64,000 bases of DNA from Anastatus disparis (Eukaryota; Arthropoda; Insecta; Hymenoptera; Eupelmidae): positions 5,216,001 to 5,280,000 of the forward strand of contig JAFFSR010000343.1 of assembly GCA_017163975.1 (NCBI GenBank). The letters are read 5' to 3'. Of this stretch, positions 22,329-33,449 are shown one piece after another. A program made the position numbers and the translations under genes. The notes below the pieces were generated by a model. The model saw only the letters and a program-made list of their open reading frames with translations, did no database searches and was not told the origin of the DNA. Position 1 is the first letter of the stretch. The number at the start of each line of letters is the position of its first letter.

Positions 22329-23882
22329 GTGCACTTTTTGCGTATGTTTGGTGATACGGATGGTGCGGATGCTCCAGTTGCCGGTGTCGGCAATGGGGCG
22401 TCGCAAAATCTAGAAGGTTCTCAAGCTGCCTTCGACGCTGTGCATAGTCGTGGATCGGGCTCGGTTGTCGGTGACGACAATGGGTCTGCTCTCACTCAAT
22501 TAGTTACAAACGAAAAGAATTCTAATTCTGGCGTTCAAGCCGTTGAAACGTCGAGTAAAAGAGATAAGCTCTCCTATGCAAATGCTATCAGTAGGAGCTC
22601 ACTACCTACATTTGAACAAACTGTCGTGTTAAATGCTATAGAGGGTTACGCCAACGACCAATATATGGATCATTTTGAAAAAATCATAAACATCAAGAAT
22701 TTGATTTACTTTTCAAAAATTTCCGAGAATAGAGTCTGTTTCACTCTAAATTCAGAGGAAGCGGCTAATGAAATTATAGGCAAAACAATAACAGCGAACA
22801 ATCGCGCTTACACGTTCGCTCCATACGTGCCAGGAAGACCTGTACAAAATTATCGTAGAGTTGTAATTTCTAATATCTTGCTACAAATACCCAACGATAT
22901 AGTTATTGATTATTTAAAGTCAATCAACATAATTACAAAAAGGGGTATAACTAACATCAGATCCTCCACAGCCATTGGAGCTTGAATTGGATTGGATCAG
23001 CATTGGATTTTCTTTGGTGCGGAAAATATAAAATGCCACTATTGCAAAAATCAGGGACGCATTGCTAAATTTTGTCCGGTACTCAAGGAGAATGAAGCCT
23101 CTAATACTGATGGCGCCATCACTCACATGATAAGCCGACAGTCTGATAAAGAAATTGTTACCCACAATAGCGTTGGTTCTTCACCACCTCCGAAAGATGG
23201 CGACTCTCTTGAATCTCAAAAACTTGATCAATCAAATCAGAACGATGCCCGCACGCATTTTACTATAGATAACACTCAAGCAGACGGTCTTAATATGGAA
23301 AATCCTCTAAATGATAAAAACAACTCCTCGTGAACTATCGCTGAGAACTCTTCTCATGAAATAATGGACGCACAGTTCTATGGTCTTAAAAGGTCTGCTC
23401 CTTCTACCACTAGTGGAAGCATCAACTCAGAACTTTCAGTAAACAATGAAAAAAGCAACCAGTTCAAAAACCCTTCACAGACAAATAAAACCTTAAAACC
23501 AGCCAAGAAAAAAACAAAAATTGTAGGAATAAATAGTGATGAAAATAGTGACCAAAGTCAATCCGAAGATATTGACGAGGGTATAACTCCTCAGTTAGCT
23601 CCAGTCATAGATATGTACAAAAATGCTGATTTTAACAATGTTCTTCATTACAACCAACTAGTTAAATTTCTTAAGAAAGTCAAATATCAACGTGAGGTCC
23701 TTAACATTAGTAAGGAATTCACGCAGGACACTCCTGTCCCAGTAGAGTGGCTGTATGTAGTAGAAGCCAAAATACTGGATATCAAACTTAAAAACCGTAT
23801 TAAAAAACTTCTCAAAGGGCTTAACTCAGGGTTACAAAATGAAGAAGAACATACAGTCACACGTTCACAAAAAGGAAAATAA
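22329..23882 (+). pseudogene. LINE ORF1 (Gag-like, nucleic-acid binding)
   Basis: A single frame of ~517 codons broken by two TGA codons at 22983 and 23331. The N-terminus is low-complexity (G/A/S rich). An RRM-like or esterase-independent middle region (near 22600-22900) is followed by one zinc knuckle, CHYCKNQGRIAKFC, in which the His of CCHC is replaced by Arg (CGC). The C-terminal part is highly charged. Both TGAs fit C-to-T change of CGA, as expected from CpG deamination. In life this protein would bind the element RNA in the ribonucleoprotein. The start is the first ATG of the frame and is not otherwise confirmed. Confidence 0.75.
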
Positions 23883-23923
23883 TAATAATATATACATATC
23901 AAATATATCTATAAAATATTAAC

Positions 23924-26900
23924 GTGCAAAATAAAAATTTTAATATCTTTTTCTGGAATCTCAGGAGTTTAAATGCAAGAAGACTCGAATTAGAAAAAAT
24001 GAAAATTGAATTTGACATCATCGTTGGAGTCGAGACTTGGCTGAAGCCAGATAAACCCGTAAATTTTACGGGATTCAATATACACAAATTCGATCGCCTA
24101 GATGTCACTGGTGGTGGCATCATATTTATTGTTAAACAAGACATCGACTTCCAAGTTCTAAATACTACCTTATCAGAACCAGAAATTGAACTCGGAGGCA
24201 TTAGGATTAAAGCCAGAAATCACTCTTTTAATTTACTCGCACGCTACAAGCTACCTCATATACATTCCTCTCCAAGAGTTTGGAACGAGATTATGAGCAA
24301 CAGTGTAATATGTAGCGAGCCAACTATTTTTTTGGGAGATTTCAACTCGCACCATGTTGGCTGGAATTGCAGTTATAATGACAAGGATGGAATTAATTTA
24401 ATGAATTCCCTTGATGGGAATGGCCTAATTATCCATAATGTCAAGACGTCCACACACATTGATCCTGCTCGGTGTAAAAAATCCAATATTGATTTAGTCA
24501 TTTCAACCGCCTTTATGGCTGATCGCATCAATCACAAGGTTTTTGACGATCCACACGGATCTGACCATTTCCCCATCTCCATCCAAGTTAGTATAGACTA
24601 AGTCATCTACGCCAGAAAGTCATTCAAATTATATTCTAAAAAAACAGATTGGCAAAAATGCAATGATACGCTTGACCAACAATACTCTGAATTTCATAAT
24701 AGTGACTACATCAATTCGTCACCCATTATAATTTCTGGATTGAAAAGATCAAGCATGCCTGTAACACACCTGCGAAGAGAAAAGTCGCCTCCTCCAGATT
24801 TCGTAACCCGGTCCCCTGATGGGATGCAGAGTGCGATAAACTTAAAAGACTACGCAAAGCCGCATTTAAGAAGTGGGAATTTTCTGGTCTTGCCTCTGAT
24901 CACCAAAGCTACCTAAAAGCTGATCATACTCTAAGGAAAACCTTCAAGAAGAAAAAAAAACAAAACTATAAACAATTCGCAGAAACCATTGATATTCGGA
25001 AAAACGTCTCATATGTTTGGAACAAAACCAAAATTTTCAAAAACAAGTGGGTCAAAACACCCATAACTAGCCACGATAGGTCACTAGTAAAATCCCAAGC
25101 AGAGGTGGTAATGGACAAAATAGCCCCACAACTACAAGCCAATCATATTGAGCCTTCGATTCAATCGTTTAATAACAAAGACTTTCTTTGACGACCCTTT
25201 CGATTTTGCTGAATTCAATGCCGCCTTTGAATCTAGAAACAAACACTCTGGCTGCGGTCTGGACGACATTGACTATTACACACTCACTAAGATTCCACTG
25301 AAGTATAAATTGGAATTTCTTGACATTTACAACCAGATGCAACAGGAAAATATCAACCCATCAAACTGGCAAGAATCCTTTGTACACTTCATCAGCAAAC
25401 CAGACGGGTCAGGCCTTCGACATATAGCTATGACATCGTGTCTCTGTAAGATATATGAGCTCATGGTAAAAAACAGATTACAATGGTTCTGAGAGCACAA
25501 CAACATTCTTCCAGCATCAAACTCAGGCTTTCGAAAAGGTAGATCCTGCTACGACAACTTAACAAACTTTCTTCTACATATCGACAACAACTTCAGTAAG
25601 AACTGGGATACACTTACAGCATTTTTAGACGTTCAGGGAGCGTTCGACAACGTCAACCCCCAGATTCTTCTTCGCAAACTAGAAGAGATTGGATGTTCTC
25701 GCACAGTACTTTACTTCGTACAACATCTTATAATCAAGCGCTCAATCTACACTGAATATAATCTAGATTATTCGCGTTATGCTTATAAAGGTGTACCTCA
25801 GGGTGGGATACTTAGCCCACTTCTTTATCTCATTTACGTTTAGGATATCCATAAAAACATATCTAGATTCATACATATTTCCCAATTTGCTGACGACATT
25901 CTCCTCTACACAAGTTCATCATCATTGGAAAAAAGTGCTACACAACTTGAAAAGGCCACAGAAAACATACGCAATAAATTATTTGAATTGGATCTCACTT
26001 TAAGCGTTGAAAAGACTAAACTAGTCCATTTCAACAACAAAAATATACTACCTGGGGACACATACATCACCATCAATAATGAAAACATTAAATCCACTGA
26101 ATCCGCCAGATTTCTAGGAGTTATCTTCGACTTTCAACTCAAGTTTGAGCAACAGGTCAAGACCATCGCCATTAAGTGCCAAAGAGCTCATCGAATTCTG
26201 AAATACCTATGCGGAACGTGGTGGGGTGCTCATCCCCAAACTTTATTAGTTTTTTACAAGAACTTCGTTCGAGCCACTATGGACTATGGATTATTTATTT
26301 ACTATCCAAAATCAAAGGCTATGGCACAAACCATTGAAAAAATTCAGTATTCTTCTCTCAGGACCGTAATGGGATATCGTACATCTACACCCAAAAACGT
26401 TACCTTAGCTAAAACCAAGCTCACCTCTATGAGGGATCGGGCCTTATATTCAGGCTGCAACTATGTCACCAAAGCTCTCTCCAATAGATCTAATCCTGCA
26501 TCCAAAAATATAAATCTATATTACATAAAAAATAGAAAAAGTAAACGCAAAAAAAAAGAGAATTATCTCTCAATGCATTTCCAAAGTTCTCACAGAAACC
26601 AACAAGCCATTATATATAAACCACCTCAATGAAATATATGCACATCCCTTCAAAGCTATGTACCATCAACTGAATACAGATTTTAGTCTTGGTAAATTAA
26701 TTAAAAAAGTCAAAGATCCGGATCTGACGCTCGACCTATACTACTCCGATGACTCAATTTGTAAAATTTTCACCGACCGCAGTAAAATTGCAGGCTCCAA
26801 ATCTGTGGGTTCCGCCTACATTACCGACGATGCTGAAAACAGTAATATAATAAGCTCTAACCAGCACACTTCAATTTTTTCTGCCGAAGTCATTGCCATC

Positions 26901-27638
26901 AACTCTGCGTTAGAATTTGCATCTCAATCCAAATATGATCAACATGTAATATTTTCCGACTCACTAAGCGTACTCCAAGCATTACAAAGCCATAAATCCA
27001 CCACATTTAATCACCCTCTAATAGTTAAAGCAAGAAACAAAATATATCAAATAACGTCCAATAGTTCTCAAGATCAACCGTTACAATTTGTTTGGATTCC
27101 AGCACATATAGGCATCCAAGGCAATGAAAAGGCCGATAAATTAGCTAAAATGGCCACGAGCAGACCATCTGAAAACAACAAAGTGCCCTATACAGACTTT
27201 AGACAAACATGGAAAAAATTTGCCTATGACAACACATGCAAATCTAACATGGAAGATGGAATTTTAAAAGGAATTAAATACTTCAATAACTTCAACAATA
27301 ATTCCAAACATCCTTGGTTCAAAGACAAAAATCTTCCCAGGCATGCAATAGTAACCATAAATCATCTTAGAGCTGATCATTACAGCTCTGCTTCATCGAT
27401 GGCCAGGAAAAATATCGTTTCCTCCCCAGCATGCAACTGCGGCCACGATTATCAAGATATAGAACACCTACTATGGGAATGCCCGCTCTACAGGGATCAA
27501 CGCTACGACATGTTAAAAAGTTTCAAAGACGCTAAAATTATTGTTAATTGTGATATGACTCATATTTTAAAGAACTTAAATTTAAATATTATTAAAATAG
27601 TTATAAATTTTCTTAAAAAGTGTAACTTAAATCTTTAG
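23924..27638 (+). pseudogene. LINE ORF2: endonuclease, reverse transcriptase, RNase H
   Basis: APE-type endonuclease at 23936-24590 shows GVETWL, GDFNSHH and GSDHFPI catalytic blocks. Reverse transcriptase runs ~25150-26300 with FLDVQGAFD, GVPQGGILSPLL and FADD. RNase H runs ~26660-27170 with D in FTDRSK, E in FSAEV, D in FSDSL and D in WIPAHIGIQGNEKADKL, so its four acidic positions are kept. A C-terminal CNCGHDYQDIEHLLWECPLY zinc-like motif follows. In-frame stops stand at 24599, 25490 and 25841. Reading-frame shifts occur between 24600 and 25150 and at the A9 run near 26550. The first codon of the frame is GTG or further upstream; I did not fix it. All enzymatic blocks remain readable, so the copy is moderately old. 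Confidence 0.85.
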
Positions 27639-27827
27639 TCATATATTTGTAATCTTTAGTCATATATTTGTAATCTTTAGTTATATATTTATAATCTTTA
27701 AGTAAAAATTTTTTGTAATATAAAATATATAACTGTATGTACGAATTGTATATGGCCGTATAGACCTTAACTAAAGGTCTCGGTACGCCTTAATAAAAAA
27801 AAAAAAAAAAAAAAAAAAATTGATTAT

Positions 27828-28043
27828 AAAAATATATATTATTTAAAAAAAAAAAAAAAAAAAAAAAATAGGTGGAACATCGGGTTTGAACTTGGCGAAA
27901 TCAGGATTAGGGCTAGGTGCATAAAATCTTAGTGACTACAGCTACCGCTTACGTTAGTTGTATAGGATAAAAAGTTACATATGTTATCGCACCCCAAAAG
28001 ATACTATTTATCATTATTTGTTTGATTACTTTAATGATTTTTA

Positions 28044-28099
<56 letters not shown>

Positions 28100-28435
28100 A
28101 TATATATATATATATATATATCTATGTTTTAAATAGAAATATGTAATTAATCAACAAATATCCGGGACGGTTAATCACATTTAAATAAAGCTATAACGTA
28201 TCGCAGCGAAAACTAGCTAAAGCGGGTTGGTCGTAAGTTTATCTACGCCACTACTGGAAGTCGCGTTTTTCGTGTGTTTGTCTTCTCCCCTCTCGCTTGT
28301 TTCTCTACGCGCGTGTAGATGTGGAGGGGCGTTGTGCGCATAGTTCCAAAAACGCCGCAAGGATCGTCATGATCGAATTCGGCACGTTTCATTAACACGG
28401 CATTGGCAATCTCTACTAATCTCTGCTTAAACTCA
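27828..28435. other. second poly(A), (TA)n tract, unassigned sequence
   Basis: A second A-run of ~25 at 27845-27870 follows the LINE target duplication; it may be the tail of an older retroposon. A (TA)n array spans 28048-28125. A GC-richer piece at 28190-28435 has a weak minus-strand frame that I do not recognise and would not call a gene. Confidence 0.4.
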
Positions 28436-29101
28436 CAAGGAGAGCACCCCACCTCCAGGAAACGGATTAGTTTCAAACTTCAGGATATGATGTTTTGATG
28501 AAAAAAAAATGAACCCTTGTTTTTTTTCATCGAATAGGCCCCCTAGGCAAGGATATAGACATTTTTCCGAAAATATGGTAAATAAAAGACTTTATAACAA
28601 CTTAAAAAACCAAAAAACTAAGACTTTTACAAAAAAAATGCATGAAAAATAAAATAAAGCTCAAATTAAAAGTTTTAATTTGAGCTTTGATGCATTAAAA
28701 AAGCTTTTGTTGTTCTAGAGTTATTCTTAGTTAAATATTACCACATATTTACTTAATATTTTTAGCATATAAACATGATTACTTTATGTTATTTCATTAG
28801 CATATTTTAGTCGTATGTGACTTTTGAACCATAAAATCTTTTTTAATGCGACAAAACTTAAATGAAAGCATTTAATTCCTGCTGCATTTTATCTTTCACG
28901 CATTTCTTATAAAAGTTTTAGTTTTTCGGTTATTCAAGTTCTTATGAAGGCTCTTATTCACCGTACTTTCGAAAAAATGTCTATATCCGTCTAGGGGGCC
29001 TATTCGACAAAAACAAATAACACGGGTTCATTTTTTTTCATCAAAAAATCATATCCTGCCGTTTTAGGCAAATCTGTTTTTCAGGTGGGGTGCTCTCCTT
29101 G
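28436..29101. repeat. foldback MITE, about 666 bp
   Basis: Ends CAAGGAGAGCACCCCACCT and AGGTGGGGTGCTCTCCTTG are perfect complements. Pairing continues through ATCATATCCTG-like, TTTTTTTTCATCGAATAGG-like and GGATATAGACATTTTT-like blocks. TCA adjoins both ends and may be a 3-bp duplication. A separate perfect small palindrome AAAGCTCAAATTAAAA/TTTTAATTTGAGCTTT lies at 28653-28690. Confidence 0.75.
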
Positions 29102-29524
29102 TCAATCCTGATATCTTAACCGTTCGATTTATTCAGTTGATAGCCGCGCTCAAAGATGGCACGTTTTAGATTGAAAAATAACTCTCTACTCCAATTGACT
29201 TGGCACATGAGCAAAAAAACATTATTGGATTTGCAAGTGGTACTATATTAGGATGATTAATGAGCAAGCTCAACCGCAAGAGGGCAGTAATACGAGCAAT
29301 ATGTATTATAGCAGTGTATATATATATTATTATCATTCTGAATATATCTATGTATATGTTTCATTGTCAATGATTTGATTACAGAACATGCTTTCATTAT
29401 AATTTTACGACTTGGTGATTCCGAAAATTTTTTTAACCAAAAGATGAAGTGTAGTGTACCAAATTGTAAAAAAATAGTATAAAATTTAAATTCTTAAATA
29501 ATGTTACTGTGCAGAAAAAATTGT
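29102..29524. other. unassigned spacer
   Basis: No coding or repeat feature recognised apart from a short TA tract near 29320. Confidence 0.5.
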
Positions 29525-29922
29525 TTAAATGCAGTCCGGATTCGCTGTCCTTGTCCAATTTAGATTTTTGTTATTTACTCAAGTATTAATCGGTGTATAT
29601 GCAAATTAAAGGTTAAGCGCAATAGATATTATTATTGAAAATATTTATGCCCAAGAAAAAAAAATCTGCCGCTTTGTTTTTGAGAAAAGTAAGGAACGCG
29701 AAAATATTATAAACATAAACTTTTACTTCGACGTTCCTTACTTTTCTCAAAAACAAAGCGGTAAAATTTTTTTTTCTTGTGCATTCATGTTCATAATAAT
29801 AATAATAATATCTATTGCGCACAATCTTTAATTTGAAGATACACCGATAAATATTTGAGTAAAAAACAAAAAACTCAATTGTTACTCGGCCGGTATCAGA
29901 TTCTACTCCGGCCTGGTCTTAA
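29525..29922. repeat. TTAA palindromic MITE, family A copy 4
   Basis: TTAA at 29525-29528 and 29919-29922. The left terminus (ATGCAGTCCGG) has drifted and the right is CCGGCCTGGTC. Same orientation as copies 1 and 5. Confidence 0.8.
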
Positions 29923-30118
29923 GGCAATAGGAAGGTTACCGTTTATTCCGAAAACTAACGATGGTTTTTGCATTAATTATTAAGCTTCAGAGTAGTTTAG
30001 ATAATTAAAAAAATTCTTTTTCTACACTCTGCGCGAAAACTGAGTACTTTTTTTCCTGCCGGCAGAAATGAAAGCACCCACTATTCGCGTCTCGTGTAAA
30101 AAAATCGTATATTCACCA

Positions 30119-30224
30119 CGGGAGTAAATAAAAAATGCCTTAAATCGAATGTTTGTCAGCCTCGCCTCCGGCTTGGGTGACAATTTACATACGACATAAG
30201 ACATTTTTCGTTTTTACTCCCTAT
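30119..30224. repeat. hairpin-forming short inverted repeat
   Basis: GGGAGTAAATAAAAAATG on the left pairs with CATTTTTCGTTTTTACTCCC on the right. The centre itself is a palindrome (TGTCAGCCTCGCC ... GGCTTGGGTGACA). The rest of 29923-30780 has no supported gene; the open frames on both strands here follow from the palindrome. Confidence 0.45.
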
Positions 30225-31370
30225 GTAAATAATATACTATTTGCTCATCCTCTTGCGAAAAGTGTGCGAAATTTCCCGCGTATCTCGCAGAGAAGTAGTC
30301 TAATAAATGCTTATACTGAGTTGCGCACTAAACTTGTGCGCCGATTCAGAGACCGTTAGCTCACTCAGTCTCTTTCGCACTCATTTACTTATTTTTACAC
30401 AACGTTACTTTTACATACACGATGACACTCCTTTTACACAATGTATTAGATTATATATAAAATATATAATAACCTTTTATATTTGATCAAATCACAATGA
30501 AAAAATTTATGAAAACATTTATTTGGCTTTCTTTCTTCTTCGAAGCACATTGTTTGAGGAAAACATGCATTTGCTTTAAAATATTAATTTTTTATTACGA
30601 TCAGTAATTGAGATCAAAACCCTGGCTTTTATTCATGAAAATTGTAACGGCTCATATTAATTTGTTACAAATTAATTTTATTTAATAAAGAATAGGTCAA
30701 AAGAATGAATATATTTAAATAAAAAATAAGAATAATTTGAAAATAATAAGTTTAAATTAGAGCATCCAGATTACCGATCTAGGCCGGTAATGAAGATAAC
30801 TCAAAATATATATATATATATAGATATAAGAAAATAAATAGAGAAATGGAATGTTCTGTTTCCTTTAATAAAAATATTATTAATCTCTTATTGTTAATTA
30901 CAAAATATAAACGTAAAAAAAAACAGAACATTTCATTCCTATAATATGTATAAAAGAAAAAAGATTATTATGGTAGGAATTAAAATAGAAAAGATGAACT
31001 TTTTTTAATTAAAAAACAAAATAATTGATAAATTAAAGATTAAAATTATGTTAGCAAACAAATACTTTAACTACAAAAAATTATAGGAAATAAAATGTTT
31101 TCTTCGAAAGCATTCTACTTCTTATTTAAAAAACGAATGTTCCATATCTCTTAATACTATCAATATTAAATTGGTAATAATAAATAAAATAAAATATAAT
31201 TGTTATGATTAAGGGAGCATTCCTTTTTTATAATAATAACCTTTGATGACTATGAGAGAAATATAATGTTATTTTTATCAATATTTTAAATTAAATAATA
31301 AATAATAAATCAAAGTTATAGAACATTCTATTTCTCTTATAGAACATCATCGAAGGTACATGAAATGGTA

Positions 31371-31505
31371 TAAAACGGCCTGCGACGAGCCAAGAGGGAT
31401 CATTCGATCTTATACCGTCAAAGGCATAAGACCTTAGCACTCTGTGTTAAAATTTACATCATGTTGTTAAATGTATAAAATATAAATGTCTTCAATCAAT
31501 AAAAG
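31371..31505 (+). promoter_or_regulatory. LTR-like TATA box and polyadenylation signal
   Basis: TATAAAACGGCC at 31371 is followed about 125 bases later by AATAAAAGAC at ~31497. This spacing is typical of the R region of an LTR. No experimental start site is implied. Confidence 0.4.
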
Positions 31506-31610
31506 ACAAAAGATTCAAGTTTAAATGAGACTATGTTGCAGTTCATTTAGAATAGTACAACTCATCTCATTTCATACATTATTTGTCATAGAATAAGTAA
31601 ATAAATTAAT

Positions 31611-31916
31611 TATCGCACATTGAAAAGTATTGCACTTGGATATGTCGTCGATAATAATTTATTTAGTCATATGTCATTAAATAAAAGTGTTATTTATCGT
31701 ACATTTAAGAGTATTGCACTCAAAGATGTCGTCGATTTAAACACTTTTCTGCATTTTTCATATAATAAAAAAGTTCATTATCGCACTCTTTAGAGTATTG
31801 CACTCAACGGGGTCGTCGACAATAACTTTTAACAATATTACCCTCTCCTCCACACGTATAGAAAATTATAAACTATCGTATCTCCAAGAGTATTGCACTG
31901 GAGGAGATCGTCGATA
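31611..31916. repeat. four spaced copies of a TATCG...GTCGTCGA repeat
   Basis: Copies start at 31611, 31695, 31779 and 31874 (steps of 84, 84 and 95). Each reads TATCG(C/T)A, a variable ~10 bases, AGTATTGCACT, ~8 variable bases, then a (G/A)TCGTCGA-type end. The beginning and end of each copy are partly complementary, so each could form a stem. The sequence between copies is unrelated. Confidence 0.7.
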
Positions 31917-31991
31917 AATATAATTTTCTTTGATAATATTGTTGTATGCGCCTTGTATATGCATGAAATAGATTTAATTAATGAAGTAAAT

Positions 31992-32531
31992 TTAAGAGGC
32001 GGTCGGGTCTATTCGCCGCTACATATAGGGTGGCGCTGCGGTCAGGTGAGAGAAATCTATTAAATATTTTTTATACAGCTATTTACAATTTTCTGAGACG
32101 ACAATATACTTTTAATGTTGTCATTTCCTCTAGCCATCTATATGTAGAATAATTATTAATACTTATCTTGTTTGAAAAGTCTGAAATATTGTTATAAAGC
32201 GAAAAATGCGATGCAACGTAGGACCGATGTAAACATGCGTGCACCTTCCCTTAGTGCGACAGAGAGAGCAATACTAAAGAATGATGTATGCTAATGTTTA
32301 CGTCGGCTCTACCTCGCGCCGCATTTTTCGCTTTATAACAATATTTTAGACTTTTCAAACAAAATTAATATTAATAATTATTCTACATATATATGGCTAG
32401 AGGAAATGACAAGATTAAAAGTATATTATTGTTTCAGTAAATTTTAAATTGCTATATAAAAAATATTTTATATTTTTCTCTCACCTGACCGCAGCGCCAC
32501 CAAGCGGCAAATGGTTCCGACCGCCTCTTAA
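31992..32531. mobile_element. 540-bp TTAA-flanked palindromic MITE (distinct from family A)
   Basis: TTAA at both ends with inner GAGGCGGTCGG and CCGACCGCCTC. The arms pair along nearly their full length, including GTGGCGCTGCGGTCAGGTGAG and GCGAAAAATGCG-type blocks. No open frame. TTAA suggests a piggyBac- or Kolobok-type source. Confidence 0.8.
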
Positions 32532-32552
32532 ATTCGGTAATTAGAATATTAC

Positions 32553-32602
32553 CTGGCGACCGTGAAAAAAGTCAAGCCCGCTTCAACTGGCGACCGTGAC
32601 AG
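32553..32602 (+). promoter_or_regulatory. duplicated primer-binding-site-like motif
   Basis: TGGCGACCGTGA occurs at 32553 and again as TGGCGACCGTGACAGGA at 32591. TGG at the start would pair with the CCA end of a tRNA, as in Gypsy-type leaders. Two copies 38 bases apart is odd; one may be a decoy or a remnant of a nested insertion. Confidence 0.5.
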
Positions 32603-32657
32603 GACATGCATTGAAGGTCATACAACAATAAATCGAAAATCTAGTATAAAACACTAG

Positions 32658-33050
32658 ATGCTACCTCTGTATAACGGGGGGCTTTTTAAGGGCACCGATT
32701 ATGCACGTGTGGAGGCATTAGAGGAGAGGTTTGACGACTTTATCGAAGTCGAAACCGAAAGAGATTAGAAACTAGAGAATTTAGCCGAGAAATTAAATAG
32801 AAAGATTGAGCGCTTAGAAGAAAAGTGTTTTAATCAATCAGAAAGAATTACCGAACTTGAAGAGGCACTTGGTATGCACTCCTGTAACCTCACAAAGATT
32901 AGTCAAGGTAATGAGAAATTGCAAAAGAATTTAAATGATGTTTTTTCTTGCATGATTAAACAACATTCAAATTTTAATAAAAGAATCACAGTTTTAGAAG
33001 AAAAAACTGCTGAAATTACTAGCTTAATGGAAAAACTACAAATTAATTAA
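32658..33050 (+). pseudogene. coiled-coil leader/Gag-like ORF with one stop
   Basis: A 131-codon frame from ATG at 32658 to TAA at 33050, broken only by TAG at 32766. The N-terminus is MLPLYNGGLFKGTDYARVEA. The remainder is rich in L, E and K in heptad-like order (KIERLEEKCF, RITELEEAL, RITVLEEKTAEITSLMEKL), so it should form an extended coiled coil. It lies right after the primer-site motifs, which suggests the N-terminal part of a Gag polyprotein. No database family can be named. Confidence 0.5.
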
Positions 33051-33449
33051 ATAAATGGTTATAAATATTTATTTAATTATAAATAATTTCATAAAAGCTA
33101 ATGCATTTATAGTATTGTACTAAGGCGGTATTATAACACCTTAATACGTGTAGTGCTTGATAAGCAACGTTAGCTTAATGGCACAGCTCTTGCTTTACAC
33201 GCGGAGGGCGGAGGTTCAAATCCTCCTCAGAGCATAAAAAATTTTTAAGATTTTTTTTCTGCATTTTATATGATTGAATGATTAAAATAAATTAATAAAA
33301 TTTATTCGCAAAATTAAAATTGCAATAAATTATTAATTTAATTAAATATGAATATTTAAAAAATTTGAATTTTAAGAGATGAAAATAAAGAGTAAAGCAA
33401 GAAAGATTCAGATGTAAGTGTTTAAACACACACACACACACATACATAT
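33051..33449. other. spacer with a tRNA-like stretch
   Basis: 33164-33236 has a B-box-like T arm (GGAGGTTCAAATCCTCC), a D-arm-like TAGCTTAATGGCACAGCT and a possible TAC anticodon loop. The acceptor stem hardly pairs, so this is at most a tRNA pseudogene. The rest is AT-rich with a CA-repeat near 33428. Confidence 0.3.

Larger units (their letters stand above)
22183..27815 (+). mobile_element. full-length LINE (I/R1-like, with RNase H), inactivated
   Basis: A non-LTR retrotransposon of 5.6 kb. It begins CAGTTGCGCGC, carries a GC-richer 5' UTR, two ORFs and a short 3' UTR with three copies of TATATTTGTAATCTTTAGT, and ends in poly(A). It is bounded by identical 12-bp duplications AAAATTGATTAT at 22171-22182 and 27816-27827, so the copy is complete. 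ORF2 has endonuclease, reverse transcriptase and RNase H, which points to the I group rather than typical Jockey. Stops and shifts in both ORFs rule out present activity. Confidence 0.9.
31300..33050 (+). mobile_element. truncated LTR retrotransposon (5' LTR end plus leader)
   Basis: Inferred from ordered signals: TATA box at 31371, AATAAA near 31497, an unusual repeat-bearing U5, two primer-binding-like sites near 32553 and 32591, then a coiled-coil leader ORF. No RT or 3' LTR follows, and the element gives way near 33050 to other sequence. The left limit (U3) could lie anywhere between 30780 and 31340. The TTAA MITE at 31992-32531 is inserted in the U5 part. Confidence 0.45.

Noticed and set aside
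28243..28476. 77-codon minus-strand frame
   Set aside because: It starts inside a MITE terminus and shows no known domain.
33164..33236. Functional tRNA-Val gene
   Set aside because: The T arm is good but the acceptor stem has several mismatches and the anticodon stem is weak.
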